Shown: positions 9,497 through 19,257 of the stretch, one piece after another
Layout of the letters: the number at the start of each line of letters is the position of its first letter
Position numbering within the stretch: the stretch's first letter is position 1
Source of the DNA: an uncultured Chlorobiaceae bacterium
GTDB lineage: Bacteria; Bacteroidota; Chlorobiia; Chlorobiales; Chlorobiaceae
Reading direction: 5' to 3'
DNA length: 64,000 bases
NCBI GenBank assembly: GCA_903994635.1
Contig: CAJEXQ010000010.1
Span: 2,422 to 66,421, forward strand
Made by a program: the position numbers and the translations under genes
Notes under the pieces: model-generated
Told to the model about the DNA's origin: nothing
Databases searched by the model: none
The model's input: the letters and a program-made list of their open reading frames with translations, nothing else

Positions 9497-10516
9497 ATGA
9501 TGAATGGTGAATTGACAGAGGAGCTGGCGGGGCTGCTTGATCTGGAGAGGCAGGAAGCTGTATCTCTTTTTAACGGATTTTGTGGTGCTATGGTGGCCGA
9601 ACTGCTTGCCTTCAGGAAGCTTTCGGTTAAGGGGCTTGGCTCGTTTTATGTAACACATGTGCCCGCAAGCAAAAAAAACGCAGGCTCTGCCATGGTGTTT
9701 GCTCCACCGGTCAACAAGTTGAGGTTTGAGAGCGCGATTTCCAGTGGCGATGAAACGGTTTCTCTGGCTGTTTCCCGACTTTCAATGAGCCCGGCGGAAG
9801 CTGCCCGGCTTGCCAAAACTCTTGCTAAACTCTTTTCTGCAGCGCTTCAGCAGGAAAAAGAGGTTACGTTGAATGGCTTGGGTCGCTTCGCCCTTGAAGA
9901 TGGTACCTACAGTTTTTTTCCTGATCGCACTATGGAGGAGCTGCTGAACAGGGAGTATCAGGATCTGAAGGAGGTTGTTTTGCCGCAGCGTGAGCCAGTC
10001 AAGCGTGAGCGGAGAGTGCCAGGGTATCTTTTGCCTCTCTCAGTGCTTGTTCTTGTTGGTATTTTGTTTGCCGTGCTGTATGCCAGCTTTTCGGTGAGCA
10101 TTTTTCCCCCGTCAACAGTAGAGCCCTCCAAAAGCGTTGCCACTCCAGTTGATCGCAGCTCGGATCCTGTTGCTCTTCCTCAACCAGCAGCAACGGTTCA
10201 TCAGACAAAGTTATCAGGCGGTGTCGCTGACTCTCTTGTTCTTGTTCAAGGCGATTATGCCATTGTTCTTGCCACTTTTGAGTCGGAAAAAAGGGCTTTA
10301 AAGGAGCTGCTCCCGTTGCGTTCTGCGGGAATTAATGCTTTTGTCTGGCCAGCTTTTATGGACGAGGTGAAATATTTCAGGCTTATGACCGGCAAGTTTC
10401 CAAATCGTGAGGCAGCAGCAGAGCGTCTTAAGGGGATGCAAAAAAAAATCGTCAGCAGCGCCTATATCCAACAGGTCAAGAAAGGGGTTGTGCTCTATGG
10501 AAAAAAAGGGTTGTAA
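9497..10516 (+). CDS. HU-like/SPOR-domain membrane protein
   Basis: A roughly 339-residue bitopic protein. Two HU-type (bacterial DNA-binding-like) modules occupy about residues 1-75 (with LSVKGLGSFYV) and 90-150 (with VTLNGLGRFAL). A basic stretch follows, then one transmembrane helix (about 172-195) and a Pro/Ser-rich linker. A SPOR domain at about 248-330 would sit in the periplasm. SPOR domains bind denuded septal peptidoglycan, so a role at the division site is plausible; DNA binding by the HU modules is unproven. A GTG at 9491 is an alternative start; GAAAGG upstream suits the ATG at 9497. Its end overlaps bchY by 20 bases. Confidence 0.82.
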   Translation: MMNGELTEELAGLLDLERQEAVSLFNGFCGAMVAELLAFRKLSVKGLGSFYVTHVPASKKNAGSAMVFAPPVNKLRFESAISSGDETVSLAVSRLSMSPAEAARLAKTLAKLFSAALQQEKEVTLNGLGRFALEDGTYSFFPDRTMEELLNREYQDLKEVVLPQREPVKRERRVPGYLLPLSVLVLVGILFAVLYASFSVSIFPPSTVEPSKSVATPVDRSSDPVALPQPAATVHQTKLSGGVADSLVLVQGDYAIVLATFESEKRALKELLPLRSAGINAFVWPAFMDEVKYFRLMTGKFPNREAAAERLKGMQKKIVSSAYIQQVKKGVVLYGKKGL

Positions 10517-11738
10517 CAAGCTGCACCCCCAGTCGATGTGCCCGGCATTCGGCGGACTTAGGGTGCTGACAAGAATTGATGGTGTTCAGGTTTGTCTGCT
10601 GGCCGATCAGGGCTGCCTCTACGGGCTCACCTTTGTCTCACATTTTTATGCGGCGCGCAAGTCGATAGTTTCACCCGAGCTGATGAACGTGCAGATTTCA
10701 GGTGGAACCATGATTGACGATCTTCGTCGCACGGTTGAGGAAATTTCCCATGATCCGGCGGTGCGATTTATTCCTGTAGTCAGCACCTGTGTGGCCGAAA
10801 CTGCCGGTATTGCCGAGGAGCTGTTGCCCAGGAAGATTGGCAATGCAGAGGTGCTTCTGGTCCGTTTGCCCGCCTTTCAGATCAGGACGCATCCGGAAGC
10901 AAAGGATGTTACCGTGGCGACGCTGCTGAAGCGTTTTGCACGTTTTGATGGAGAGAAAAAAGCCAAATCGCTGGTGGTGCTGGGAGAAATCTTTCCGGTG
11001 GATGCCATGATGATCGGTGCCATTCTCCAAAAAATCGGTGTCGAGTCAGTTATTGCTCTGCCCGGAACAGCGCTGGAAGATTATATCGAAGCAGGGCTGG
11101 TTGAGGCCTGTGCGGTGCTTCACCCCTTTTATGAGCGTTCAGTCTCGCTGTTTGAAGAGTATGGTGTGAAGATTGTCAAAGGAAATCCGATTGGGGCAAA
11201 TGCTACTGCCCAGTGGATACGTCGCATTGGTGAGGCTCTTGATCTTGATCCGGCGAAAGTTCAGGCTGTGGCCGACGAGGAGGGTCAGAAGACACGGGAT
11301 GTGCTTGCCAGGTTCAGCCATCTGAAGGGCAAAGTGATTGTCGCTGGCTATGAAGGGAACGAACTGCCTGTTGTCCGCCTGCTGCTAGAAGCTGGTCTTG
11401 AGGTGCCTTACGCTTCAACCTCCATTGCGAGGAATGCTCTCGGTGAAGAGGATCACAATGTGCTCTCCATGCTTGGCACAGAGATTCGCTATCGTAAATA
11501 TCTTGAAGAGGATATGCAGGCGGTGGTTGACTATGAACCTGATCTGGTCATCGGTACCACGTCTCTTGACAGCTTTGCCAAAGAGCGGGGTATTCCGGCT
11601 ATCTATTACACCAACAATATCTCTGCACGCCCACTCTTTTTTGCTGCAGGAGCCGCAACGGTTCTTGGGATGGTTGGCGGGCTGCTTGGGAAGAGAGAGG
11701 TGTTTCAGAAGATGACAGATTATTTTGCCGGGGTATAG
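10497..11738 (+). CDS. bchY: BchY, chlorophyllide a reductase subunit Y
   Basis: Component of the nitrogenase-like chlorophyllide reductase (BchXYZ), which reduces ring B on the way to bacteriochlorophyll. HPQSMCPAFGGLRVLTRIDG and DQGCLYGLTFVSHFYAARKS (about residues 10-60) are characteristic of BchY, and CPAFGG and DQGC carry iron-sulfur ligand cysteines. STCVAE near residue 98 supplies a further conserved cysteine. The 413 residues are shorter than proteobacterial BchY (near 500). The start at 10497 lies inside the preceding gene and has AAGAAAGGGG upstream. bchX and bchZ are not in this window, so the complex is encoded at separate loci. Confidence 0.95.
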   Translation: MEKKGCNKLHPQSMCPAFGGLRVLTRIDGVQVCLLADQGCLYGLTFVSHFYAARKSIVSPELMNVQISGGTMIDDLRRTVEEISHDPAVRFIPVVSTCVAETAGIAEELLPRKIGNAEVLLVRLPAFQIRTHPEAKDVTVATLLKRFARFDGEKKAKSLVVLGEIFPVDAMMIGAILQKIGVESVIALPGTALEDYIEAGLVEACAVLHPFYERSVSLFEEYGVKIVKGNPIGANATAQWIRRIGEALDLDPAKVQAVADEEGQKTRDVLARFSHLKGKVIVAGYEGNELPVVRLLLEAGLEVPYASTSIARNALGEEDHNVLSMLGTEIRYRKYLEEDMQAVVDYEPDLVIGTTSLDSFAKERGIPAIYYTNNISARPLFFAAGAATVLGMVGGLLGKREVFQKMTDYFAGV

Positions 11739-11756
11739 GGTAGGGATCAAAAGGCA

Positions 11757-11798
11757 TCAAAACAAAAAACCGGGGTTAAATCCGATTTTTTGTTTTGA
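11757..11798. terminator. Two-way terminator between bchY and frr
   Basis: Arms at 11759-11773 and 11782-11796 pair over 15 bases with one mismatch around an eight-base loop. The arms end in T-rich runs on both strands, as expected between two convergent genes. Confidence 0.7.
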
Positions 11799-11807
11799 GA
11801 TCAGTTT

Positions 11808-12368
11808 CTACACCACCATAATCTCTTTCTCTTTAGCTACAATCAGATCCGTGAGCTGTTTTTCAAATTTGTGGAGCATCTCATCAGCATCTTTTTTTCC
11901 CTTGTTCTTGTCGTCTTCGCTGATGGTCCTTGATTTTTCAAGCTTTTCAATCTCCTGAATCATGTCGCGGCGAAGGTTGCGAAGGGAGACTTTGGTATCT
12001 TCTCCGAATTTTTTGGTGAGTTTGACAAACTCTTTCCGGCGCTCTTCGGTGAGCGGGGGAATGCTGACCCGTATGTTCTGTCCGTCGGCGGCAGGGTTGA
12101 GACCGAGGTTGGCATCGCGGATAGCCCGTTCGGTCGCAGAGACCATGGATTTGTCCCAGACCTGGACAATAAGTGTGTGGACATCAAGAACACTGATGTT
12201 GCCAACCTGTTTCAGCGGCATCTGCTGCCCGTAAGCCTCGACTTTGACACGGTCAAGCAGCGTTGTTGTTGCTTTTCCTGTTCGGATCGAAGCGATTTCG
12301 TGCTGAAATGCTTCGATTGCCTTCTTCATTTTAGGCTCTGTTTTCTGATAAACCTCCCTGACACTCAT
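11808..12368 (-). CDS. frr: Ribosome recycling factor
   Basis: Splits the post-termination ribosome together with EF-G. The 186 residues match the family (185 is typical). Conserved segments include MKKAIEAFQHEIASIRTGKA at the N-terminus, ISVLDVHTLIVQVWDKS in the middle, then NLGLNPAADGQNIRVSIPPL and TEERRKEFVK. The gene follows rpmE on the minus strand by 45 bases. Usually frr lies near pyrH and tsf; neither is here. Confidence 0.97.
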   Translation of the reverse strand: MSVREVYQKTEPKMKKAIEAFQHEIASIRTGKATTTLLDRVKVEAYGQQMPLKQVGNISVLDVHTLIVQVWDKSMVSATERAIRDANLGLNPAADGQNIRVSIPPLTEERRKEFVKLTKKFGEDTKVSLRNLRRDMIQEIEKLEKSRTISEDDKNKGKKDADEMLHKFEKQLTDLIVAKEKEIMVV

Positions 12369-12413
12369 AGCTGTTCCAATGTTAGTGTTGGTTTGCTGAA
12401 AAAAAAAGCTTGT

Positions 12414-12641
12414 TTATTGGGCGTTTGCCTGTGCTGCTGTGGATTTTGCAAAGCGCTTGTTGAAGCGTTCGACGCGTCCGGCGGTATCGACAAGGGTCTG
12501 CTTTCCGGTATAGAAGGGGTGGCAGTTGTTGCAGATATCAACCTTGATGGTTGGGCGGGTTGAACGGGTGACGAAGGAGTTGCCGCAGTTTGCACAGTTG
12601 ACGGTGACTTCGTTATACTTTGGATGAATATCTTGTTTCAT
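12414..12641 (-). CDS. rpmE: Ribosomal protein L31
   Basis: A 75-residue large-subunit ribosomal protein beginning [20 protein letters not shown]. Paired cysteines in CANCG and CNNCH identify the zinc-binding (C+) form of L31, and HPFYTGKQ is the family signature. The frame continues to 12785, but that would add about 48 unrelated residues overlapping recG; the ATG at 12641 gives the normal start. A C+ form is often exchanged for a cysteine-free paralogue under zinc shortage; no paralogue is visible here. Confidence 0.96.
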   Translation of the reverse strand: MKQDIHPKYNEVTVNCANCGNSFVTRSTRPTIKVDICNNCHPFYTGKQTLVDTAGRVERFNKRFAKSTAAQANAQ

Positions 12642-12741
12642 GAGTTTCGATGACTTTGTCGTACAATAGATGATATGAGTGGCAATAAAATTGTAAAGGT
12701 TCCGAATATACAAGAATTTCAATCGAGTTACAACCATTAAT

Positions 12742-14862
12742 ATGACAGGAGCGACCGCAATTACCTGGCTGAAGGGTGTTGGCACAAGAAAGGCGTCAAT
12801 TTTGAAAGATGCTGGAATTTTGACGTTTGATGATCTTTTCGATTACTATCCACGCCGTTATCTCGATCGAAGGGTCATGAAAAGCATTGGAACGATAGCC
12901 GATGGCGAAACGGTAATGGTTGTCGGTACGGTGATAAAAACGCAGGTTGAGGGAGATGCTCCAGGGCGGGCGCGGTTCAAGGCGTGGCTTGGTGATGCTT
13001 CCGGTGTGCTCGAACTGACCTGGTTCAGGGGAGCCCGCTATTTTTCTCACAGTATTGTTCTGGGTCAATCGCTTGCTGTTCATGGAAAGGTAAGCTATTT
13101 TGGACGCCAGGCGCAGATGCAGCATCCTGATTATGACCCACTCACTCCCGATCGCTGTCACTCTGGCGAAGGGGAGTGCAACGATTTCGAACTCTATAAT
13201 ACCGGCAAGATTATTCCGATCTACCAGACAAGCGAGGCGATGAAGCAGGCAAGTTTGACGTCGAAGCAGTTGCGTACCATCATTGCCCGTGCTTTTGAAG
13301 AGTGTACTCCGGGTCAAAGGGAGAATCTCACGGCATCCATGGTTTCAGGTCATGGGTTGCTACCACTTGCCGAGGCCTATCGCGAGATTCATTTTCCATC
13401 ATCACACGAAAAACTTGCCAAAGCCCGTTATCGTATGAAGTGGACAGAACTCTTTTATGCCCAGCTCCTTTTTGCCCTGCGCCACAGTGAGATCAGGCGC
13501 AATAAAGCGGCGGTCAAATTCACTCACTCCGGTGAGATTACTCAAAAGCTCTATGCCACACTTCCTTATGCGCTGACTGATGGCCAGAAAAATGCGGTGC
13601 GCGACATCTATCGCGATCTCAAAAGTGGCAGTCCGATGAATCGCCTTTTGCAGGGAGATGTTGGTTCCGGAAAAACCATTGTGGCCATGTTTTCTATGGC
13701 TCTTGCTGCCGATAATGGGTTGCAGTCGGCCTTTATGGCGCCGACCGAAATTCTTGCGGTACAGCACTATTTTGTCATGAAACGCTATTTTACTCCTCTT
13801 GGTCTGCATGTTGGCATTTTGACAGGAAAGCAGAGGAAAAAAGAGCGTCAGGCAGTTCTTGCGGCCCTTGGTTCCGGAGAGTTGCAGATTGTTGTGGGCA
13901 CCCATGCCATGATTGAGCCGGGGGTCAGCTATGCCAACCTTGGACTGGTTATTATCGACGAGCAGCATCGCTTCGGGGTGTTGCAGCGCAAGGCACTCCA
14001 GGAAAAGGTGCTGAATCCCCATGTGCTGTTGATGACGGCTACCCCGATCCCCAGAACGCTGACCATGGGTGTTTTCGGCGATCTTGATGTTACGGTTATC
14101 CGCGAGATGCCTGCCGGAAGAAGGCCTGTACAGACTTTTGTGCGCTCTGAACAGGAGAAGCTGACGGTGTATGATCTCCTGCGATCACAGATTGCTGCGG
14201 GAAGACAGGGGTATATTGTCTATCCTCTTGTTGAAGAGTCTGAAAAAATGGATCTGAAGGCGGCGGTAGAGAGTTATCAAGAACTTTCAGCCACTGTTTT
14301 TCCGGATCTGCGTCTTGGTTTGATTCATGGCCAGATGACACCTGATGAGAAAGAGAGCGTGATGGATCGGTTCAGGCGAGGGGAGATTGATCTGCTGGTG
14401 GGTACAACGGTGATTGAGGTTGGGGTTGACGTGCCGAATGCCACCGTGATGGTGATTGAGCATGCTGAACGGTTTGGTCTTGCCCAGTTGCATCAGCTCA
14501 GGGGACGGGTTGGCCGGGGTGAGTACCCATCAACATGTTTTCTTCTCTATGCCAAAATGAGTGCTGATGGCCGGGAACGCCTTGCAGCCATGGAGTCCAC
14601 GAATGACGGGTTTATTATATCTGAAATTGATGCAACCATAAGGGGTGCGGGAAATATTCTGGGAAAAGAGCAGTCAGGGGCTCTCAGTGGCTTGAGAATT
14701 GCCGATCTGAACAAGGATTATACTATCATGCAGTCAGCCCGCGCCGCAGCATTCAGGATTGTTGAAGAGGATGGCCAGTTGCGGGCAGCCGAACATGCCA
14801 TGGTAAGGGAGTGTTATCTCCATCATTATCATGACCGGTTTTCTTTGGCTGATATCGGATAG
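12742..14862 (+). CDS. recG: RecG, ATP-dependent branched-DNA helicase
   Basis: Remodels stalled replication forks and Holliday junctions. The 706 residues carry an N-terminal wedge/OB domain (about 1-240). Helicase motif I is [11 protein letters not shown] (about residues 304-314), motif II is [10 protein letters not shown] (DEQH), then [10 protein letters not shown] for motif [19 protein letters not shown] is motif VI, followed by the RecG C-terminal segment ([14 protein letters not shown]). It is divergent from rpmE with about 100 bases between the start codons. Confidence 0.97.
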   Translation: MTGATAITWLKGVGTRKASILKDAGILTFDDLFDYYPRRYLDRRVMKSIGTIADGETVMVVGTVIKTQVEGDAPGRARFKAWLGDASGVLELTWFRGARYFSHSIVLGQSLAVHGKVSYFGRQAQMQHPDYDPLTPDRCHSGEGECNDFELYNTGKIIPIYQTSEAMKQASLTSKQLRTIIARAFEECTPGQRENLTASMVSGHGLLPLAEAYREIHFPSSHEKLAKARYRMKWTELFYAQLLFALRHSEIRRNKAAVKFTHSGEITQKLYATLPYALTDGQKNAVRDIYRDLKSGSPMNRLLQGDVGSGKTIVAMFSMALAADNGLQSAFMAPTEILAVQHYFVMKRYFTPLGLHVGILTGKQRKKERQAVLAALGSGELQIVVGTHAMIEPGVSYANLGLVIIDEQHRFGVLQRKALQEKVLNPHVLLMTATPIPRTLTMGVFGDLDVTVIREMPAGRRPVQTFVRSEQEKLTVYDLLRSQIAAGRQGYIVYPLVEESEKMDLKAAVESYQELSATVFPDLRLGLIHGQMTPDEKESVMDRFRRGEIDLLVGTTVIEVGVDVPNATVMVIEHAERFGLAQLHQLRGRVGRGEYPSTCFLLYAKMSADGRERLAAMESTNDGFIISEIDATIRGAGNILGKEQSGALSGLRIADLNKDYTIMQSARAAAFRIVEEDGQLRAAEHAMVRECYLHHYHDRFSLADIG

Positions 14863-14894
14863 TCTTTTATGAAATTGAGAGAGTTGTTTAAAAT

Positions 14895-15851
14895 ATGACA
14901 AGAGTGCATGAAGGGGTGCCGGGTGGAGTGGTCATGGAGATTTCCGGTGCATCCTATATTGTTTTTTCGGAGGAAGGAACAGAGTTTCGATGTCGTACTT
15001 TTCCCGGAACAAAAACGGAGAATGGGGATTCGACACTGGTTGCTGTCGGTGACCGTGTTGAGCTGAAAGTGATAGAGACGGGGAGTGCTTTACATGAAGC
15101 GGCCATTACGCTGGTGCTGCCTCGCCGAACCGCTCTGACAAGAAAAAGGGATGTTCGCCGGAACAGGAGCAAGGAGAAGACGCAGGTTATTGCTGCCAAT
15201 ATTGATCAGTTGGTTGTTGTTGTCTCTGCTTTTGAGCCTCCACTCAGCACTCGTATGATCGACCGTTACCTGGTGTTTGCAGAGTCTGAACAATTGGAGA
15301 CCGTCATTGTGGTCAACAAGATGGATCTCGACGAGTCGCCGAAGACGCAGGAGACGCGGGAGTTAATGGCCCCCTATCATGCACTCGGCTACTGCGTTGT
15401 CTACACAAGCGCTGAAGAACGGCGTGGTCTGGAGGAGCTTCAGGAGGCTCTTGCAGGCAAGCTCTCAGCCTTCAGTGGTCACTCTGGAGTCGGAAAGTCA
15501 ACCCTTATCAATCAGCTTTCTGGCCAGAAAGACCGGCTTCGGACTGGCGAAACAAACATGAAGACTGGCAAAGGGCTTCACACAACCACCAATGCGGTGA
15601 TGCTGGCTCTTCCCGGTGGAGGCCATCTCATTGATACACCAGGCATAAGGGAGTTCAATCTGGCCGGGATTACCCGCGAAAATCTCCGTTTTTGTTTCAG
15701 GGAGTTTCTCCCCCTGATGCAGGAGTGTGCCTACTCTTCATGCACTCATCGGGTTGAGCCAGAGTGCGCGATTGTCAAGGCAGTAGAGGCTGGCACTATT
15801 GATTCCGATCGGTATGAGAGTTATCTTGCGATTCATGGGAGCATCGATTAA
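14895..15851 (+). CDS. rsgA: RsgA, ribosome small-subunit GTPase
   Basis: Circularly permuted GTPase that checks late maturation of the 30S subunit. An N-terminal OB domain covers about residues 1-90. The permuted G motifs follow: VVNKMDLDE (G4) first, then FSGHSGVGKSTLINQL (G1), TTTNAVML and DTPGIREF (G3). The C-terminal zinc site is formed by CAYSSCTHRVEPEC (cysteines and histidine). The 318 residues match the family. It lies 32 bases after recG in the same direction. Confidence 0.96.
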   Translation: MTRVHEGVPGGVVMEISGASYIVFSEEGTEFRCRTFPGTKTENGDSTLVAVGDRVELKVIETGSALHEAAITLVLPRRTALTRKRDVRRNRSKEKTQVIAANIDQLVVVVSAFEPPLSTRMIDRYLVFAESEQLETVIVVNKMDLDESPKTQETRELMAPYHALGYCVVYTSAEERRGLEELQEALAGKLSAFSGHSGVGKSTLINQLSGQKDRLRTGETNMKTGKGLHTTTNAVMLALPGGGHLIDTPGIREFNLAGITRENLRFCFREFLPLMQECAYSSCTHRVEPECAIVKAVEAGTIDSDRYESYLAIHGSID

Positions 15852-15879
15852 TTTTTTTCATCACGAACCGTTGTGAGCA

Positions 15880-17283
15880 ATGATTATTACCGTTAATCCT
15901 ACGACAGAAGAACCGATTGCCGAATATCAACCCATGACCAGTGGCGAGATTGAAGAGATGTTACGCTCTTCGCATCGCGACTATTGTTCATGGAAAAATG
16001 TTTCATTGCAGGAGCGCAGTCTGCTGATGAGGTGCCTTGGCGGGCTTATGCGCGAGCAAAAAGAGTCTCATGCAGCTCTGATAAGCCGTGAAATGGGCAA
16101 GCCCTTCGCACAGGCGGTTGCTGAAGTGGTGAAGTCGGCCTGGGTCTGTGATTTTTATGCTGACCATGCTGAATCGTTTTTAAAGCCCGAAGAGAGCGAG
16201 CTTGATGGCGGGGTAAGGGGTGTTGTGAAATTTGAGCCGATCGGCCTTGTTCTTGGTGTTATGCCCTGGAATTTTCCCTTCTGGCAGGTGCTCCGGTTTG
16301 CGGCACCGGCAATCATGGCCGGTAATGGTGTTATTGTCAAGCACTCTCCCAATGTGACAGGTTCCGCCATAGCCATTGAAGAGCTTTTTCGTGAGGCGGG
16401 CTTTCCTCAGCATCTCTACCGAACGGTTCATATCGCCATTGAAGATGTTGATTCTTTGACCGGCTTCATGATCAACCACCCAACAGTCCAGGGTGTGTCG
16501 GTGACTGGAAGCACAGCAGCAGGTCGTGCTGTTGCAGCTAAAGCAGGAAGAGCACTGAAAAGAAGCGTTCTTGAACTCGGTGGCAGTGATCCCTACCTTG
16601 TTCTTGATGATGCCGATGTTCCAAAGGCGGTTGAAGTGTGTGCTGCGGCGCGTCTTCTCAACAGCGGGCAGAGCTGCATCGCAGCAAAGCGCTTTATTGT
16701 GCACTCCTCGGTTATTGAAGAATTTGAGAGTCTTCTCTTAAAGCGTATGCAGTCGGCGGTTATTGGCGATCCTTTCGATTCATCAGTTGAAATTGGTCCA
16801 ATGGCCCGCAATGATCTGCGGGAGCAACTCCATAGCCAGGTTTCCCGGACTCTTCTCCAGGGCGCCAGGTTGCTTTGCGGCGGAAAAATTCCTGCGGGCA
16901 AAGGATTTTTTTACCCGCCAACCCTTCTCTCCGGCGTGCGCAAGGGAATGGCGGCCTACAGTGAGGAGACTTTCGGGCCAGTTGCAGCCCTGATTGAGGC
17001 GGCAGATGAGTCGGAGGCGATACGTATGGCGAACGACACTCCTTATGGGCTTGGATCAGCGGTTTTTTCCGGTAACATTGAGAGGGCGCTCGTCGTTGCA
17101 GAGCAGCTTGAGGCTGGCAACTGCTTTATCAATAGTTTTGTGAAATCAGACCCGCGACTCCCGTTTGGCGGTGTGAAAGAGTCTGGATTTGGACGTGAAC
17201 TCTCACGTGAGGGGATTCGTGAATTCGTTAACGTAAAAAGCCATTGCTACAGTATTCCGCCGAATGACGAAAATCCGCAATAA
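15880..17283 (+). CDS. NAD(P)-dependent aldehyde dehydrogenase, succinate-semialdehyde type
   Basis: A 467-residue aldehyde dehydrogenase. GVMPWNFPFWQVLR binds the cofactor, VTGSTAAGRAV is the Rossmann turn, LELGGSDPYLVL contains the general-base glutamate and NSGQSCIAAKRF the nucleophilic cysteine. The closest familiar group is succinate-semialdehyde dehydrogenase (GabD/Sad-like), which would form succinate, but the aldehyde cannot be fixed from sequence. It starts 28 bases after rsgA and ends just before a hairpin whose T-run faces the opposite gene. Confidence 0.85.
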   Translation: MIITVNPTTEEPIAEYQPMTSGEIEEMLRSSHRDYCSWKNVSLQERSLLMRCLGGLMREQKESHAALISREMGKPFAQAVAEVVKSAWVCDFYADHAESFLKPEESELDGGVRGVVKFEPIGLVLGVMPWNFPFWQVLRFAAPAIMAGNGVIVKHSPNVTGSAIAIEELFREAGFPQHLYRTVHIAIEDVDSLTGFMINHPTVQGVSVTGSTAAGRAVAAKAGRALKRSVLELGGSDPYLVLDDADVPKAVEVCAAARLLNSGQSCIAAKRFIVHSSVIEEFESLLLKRMQSAVIGDPFDSSVEIGPMARNDLREQLHSQVSRTLLQGARLLCGGKIPAGKGFFYPPTLLSGVRKGMAAYSEETFGPVAALIEAADESEAIRMANDTPYGLGSAVFSGNIERALVVAEQLEAGNCFINSFVKSDPRLPFGGVKESGFGRELSREGIREFVNVKSHCYSIPPNDENPQ

Positions 17284-17287
17284 AAAA

Positions 17288-17315
17288 GCCCCTGACTTCA
17301 ACTGAAGCCAGGGGC
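17288..17315 (-). terminator. Terminator for the short LuxR-like gene
   Basis: Arms 17288-17300 and 17303-17315 form a 13-base stem with one mismatch and a very tight loop. On the minus strand six T residues follow directly, so it best serves the regulator gene ending at 17345. It may also stop the convergent aldehyde dehydrogenase transcript. Confidence 0.75.
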
Positions 17316-17344
17316 CTTGCTATGAGAATTTCCGGCACTTCCGG

Positions 17345-17848
17345 TTAAAAAGCGACAGCAAGATCAGAAAGGTAGGTCTTGATCGACTGGTGTTTTCCCA
17401 AGCCAAGCTTTTTATGCATTCTGTAACGAATGCTCTCCATTCCTCTTGTCGATATGCCTACAGAGCGGCCAATCTCCCTTGTGTCGTAGTTCAGCTTGAC
17501 CAGCAAGCTAATCCTGAGCTCTCGCTGGTTAAGGTTGGCATGTTTTTTCTGTAGTTTCGACAAAAATACTGAATCAGACTCGGTCAACTCAATGTTAAGG
17601 CGCTTTTCGATTGTTTCGGTCTCAATAAGGCTTAAACATGAATCCGTCATCACCCTTTTAACACTACTGTCAATTTCAAGAGCGTGTATCTGGTCAAGAA
17701 GATTCCGCAGAGAGGAGGTTTTTTCAGCGATAGCTGTAGAAACCCTTGTCAATTCCAGGTCCTGATTTGCGATCCTCATCCTGAGTTCACCGACTTCTTT
17801 TTCATAATCGGCGGTAGATTTATTGCTCACTTCTGCCTGTGCGTTCAT
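17345..17848 (-). CDS. Short LuxR-like HTH regulator, paralogue of the gene at 19422
   Basis: A 167-residue protein with an N-terminal coiled coil (about residues 10-60) and a C-terminal LuxR/GerE-like helix-turn-helix (about 108-158; LNQRELRISLLVKLNYDT, then IRYRMHKKLGL). It aligns end to end with the last 165 or so residues of the 407-residue protein downstream, beginning at the same NAQAEV motif, but lacks that protein's N-terminal domain. AAAAGGATG lies eight bases before the ATG, so the short form looks like a real start and not a broken gene. Without a sensor domain it might compete with or dimerise with its paralogue; that is inference. Confidence 0.78.
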   Translation of the reverse strand: MNAQAEVSNKSTADYEKEVGELRMRIANQDLELTRVSTAIAEKTSSLRNLLDQIHALEIDSSVKRVMTDSCLSLIETETIEKRLNIELTESDSVFLSKLQKKHANLNQRELRISLLVKLNYDTREIGRSVGISTRGMESIRYRMHKKLGLGKHQSIKTYLSDLAVAF

Positions 17849-18312
17849 TGTATAATCATCCTTTTAATCGAGTTACGATATCATCTTTACCACATTACGC
17901 TATTTACTCCTCGTCTCGGCAACTCCTTGTGACAGCTTCAAGAACACTCCACCTCAAAAAGAACCACTCACAGTTTACCTTATCTTACACGACAGAACTC
18001 TCGTTCAAAAATTCCCTTTCGAGTTGCACCTCCAGTTCCTTATTTTTTTGAAAATTATCAAACGCCACTACCTCCTTGTTGTATAACACTCACCCAAGCA
18101 TGACGTACTCACTCCCGTAATATTCCTTATTTATTAAAAAAAACCAAAAAAATATTCGTAGTTAGGCGCAAAAACACTTTTTTTCTTGAATTTATACGAT
18201 ACTGGTGTATTAATTTGCTTTTTTTTGGTTAAAAAGTGCGAGCATTACTGTTATCTTGTCGTTTCAGTCAGTTCCGGCATGGGCCGGGAGATCTTTTTTT
18301 TCAGTTTTCAGA
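17849..18312. other. AT-rich gap between divergent genes
   Basis: These 464 bases separate the minus-strand short regulator from the plus-strand diacylglycerol-kinase-like gene. They are clearly richer in A and T than the flanking genes. I found no convincing reading frame, no remnant of the missing regulator N-terminus and no RNA gene; only a candidate promoter stands out. Confidence 0.6.
18186..18213 (+). promoter_or_regulatory. Candidate promoter for the diacylglycerol-kinase-like gene
   Basis: TTGAAT at 18186-18191 and TATTAA at 18208-18213 are spaced by 16 bases, about 100 bases ahead of the ATG at 18313. The match is fair but the region is AT-rich, so chance matches are likely. Confidence 0.35.
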
Positions 18313-19257
18313 ATGACGCACATCAACTCCCGGTATATTTTTATTTTTAATCCCGCCGCCGACAAGGGGCGTGCTGCTCGCAAGGCGAAATGGCTTCAGG
18401 GGCTTGTTTCAGAGCGGGCAGATTCGGCGATGTTTACGACGACCTGTGCTGAAGATGCAGGAGAGATTGCCTGTTCCGAAATAAGTGAAGGCACCAGGCT
18501 GATTGCATGCGGTGGTGACGGGACGCTTCATGACGTTGTAAATGCCGTTGTTGGATCAGATGTTACCATAGGGATTCTGCCGATCGGGTCGGCAAATGAT
18601 TTTAACAAAACGCTGAATCCTCAAAACAGACAATATCCCGACATCAGCCATTTTTTCAATGCTGAAACCAAAAAAGTAGATATCGGGTGTGTCTCGTTTA
18701 GGGGTACTGAACAGCTCTATTTTATTAACTCTCTGGGTATTGGTTTTACTGGAAGAATTGCGGAGAGAGTTAAACGTACCTTTTGGCTGAAAGGGGAGCT
18801 TGCTTATTTGTATGCACTTTTACGTGTGCTTGTCGGCTATTCCCCAGTAAAAATGCACATTAAAATCACTCACGAAGAGTCTGTGCAGGAGCTTCATGAA
18901 CCGGTGTTTGCTTTTTCAGTGTTGAATGGAAAAATTGAGGGGGGCAAATTCAAGATTGCGCCAGATGCCGATTTATCGGATGGGTTGCTTGATGTCTGCA
19001 TTCTCAAGGCTGTGCCGAAACATGAATTTATTCGTTATGCGCTCAAATACCTCAATGGCACCCATATCAACGACCAAAAGGTTCTTTACTGCAAGGCGCA
19101 GAGGGTTGATGTGACGATAGAGGGGCCCGATGTGATGCATATAGATGGGGAGGTATATGACAATATTTGCGGCAAGATTGTAATTTTGGCTGTTCCAGAG
19201 GGAGTTGTTATGCTTTGCGACCATCCTGTCATTTCGAGCATCAGAGAGAAATCTTGA
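18313..19257 (+). CDS. Diacylglycerol/lipid kinase (YegS/BmrU/DagK family)
   Basis: A 314-residue lipid kinase with the DAGK catalytic fold. IFIFNPAADKGRA at the N-terminus is the nucleotide-side motif, CGGDGTLHDVVNAVVG holds the GGDGT signature (about residues 73-78), and GILPIGSANDFNKTL is the GTxNDF-type loop. KIAPDADLSDGLLDV lies in the second domain. It probably phosphorylates diacylglycerol or a related lipid. A TTG at 18256 opens the frame earlier, but the ATG gives the family's usual N-terminus. The last ten codons (PVISSIREKS) lie inside a palindromic repeat, so the C-terminus was probably altered by its insertion. Confidence 0.88.
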   Translation: MTHINSRYIFIFNPAADKGRAARKAKWLQGLVSERADSAMFTTTCAEDAGEIACSEISEGTRLIACGGDGTLHDVVNAVVGSDVTIGILPIGSANDFNKTLNPQNRQYPDISHFFNAETKKVDIGCVSFRGTEQLYFINSLGIGFTGRIAERVKRTFWLKGELAYLYALLRVLVGYSPVKMHIKITHEESVQELHEPVFAFSVLNGKIEGGKFKIAPDADLSDGLLDVCILKAVPKHEFIRYALKYLNGTHINDQKVLYCKAQRVDVTIEGPDVMHIDGEVYDNICGKIVILAVPEGVVMLCDHPVISSIREKS

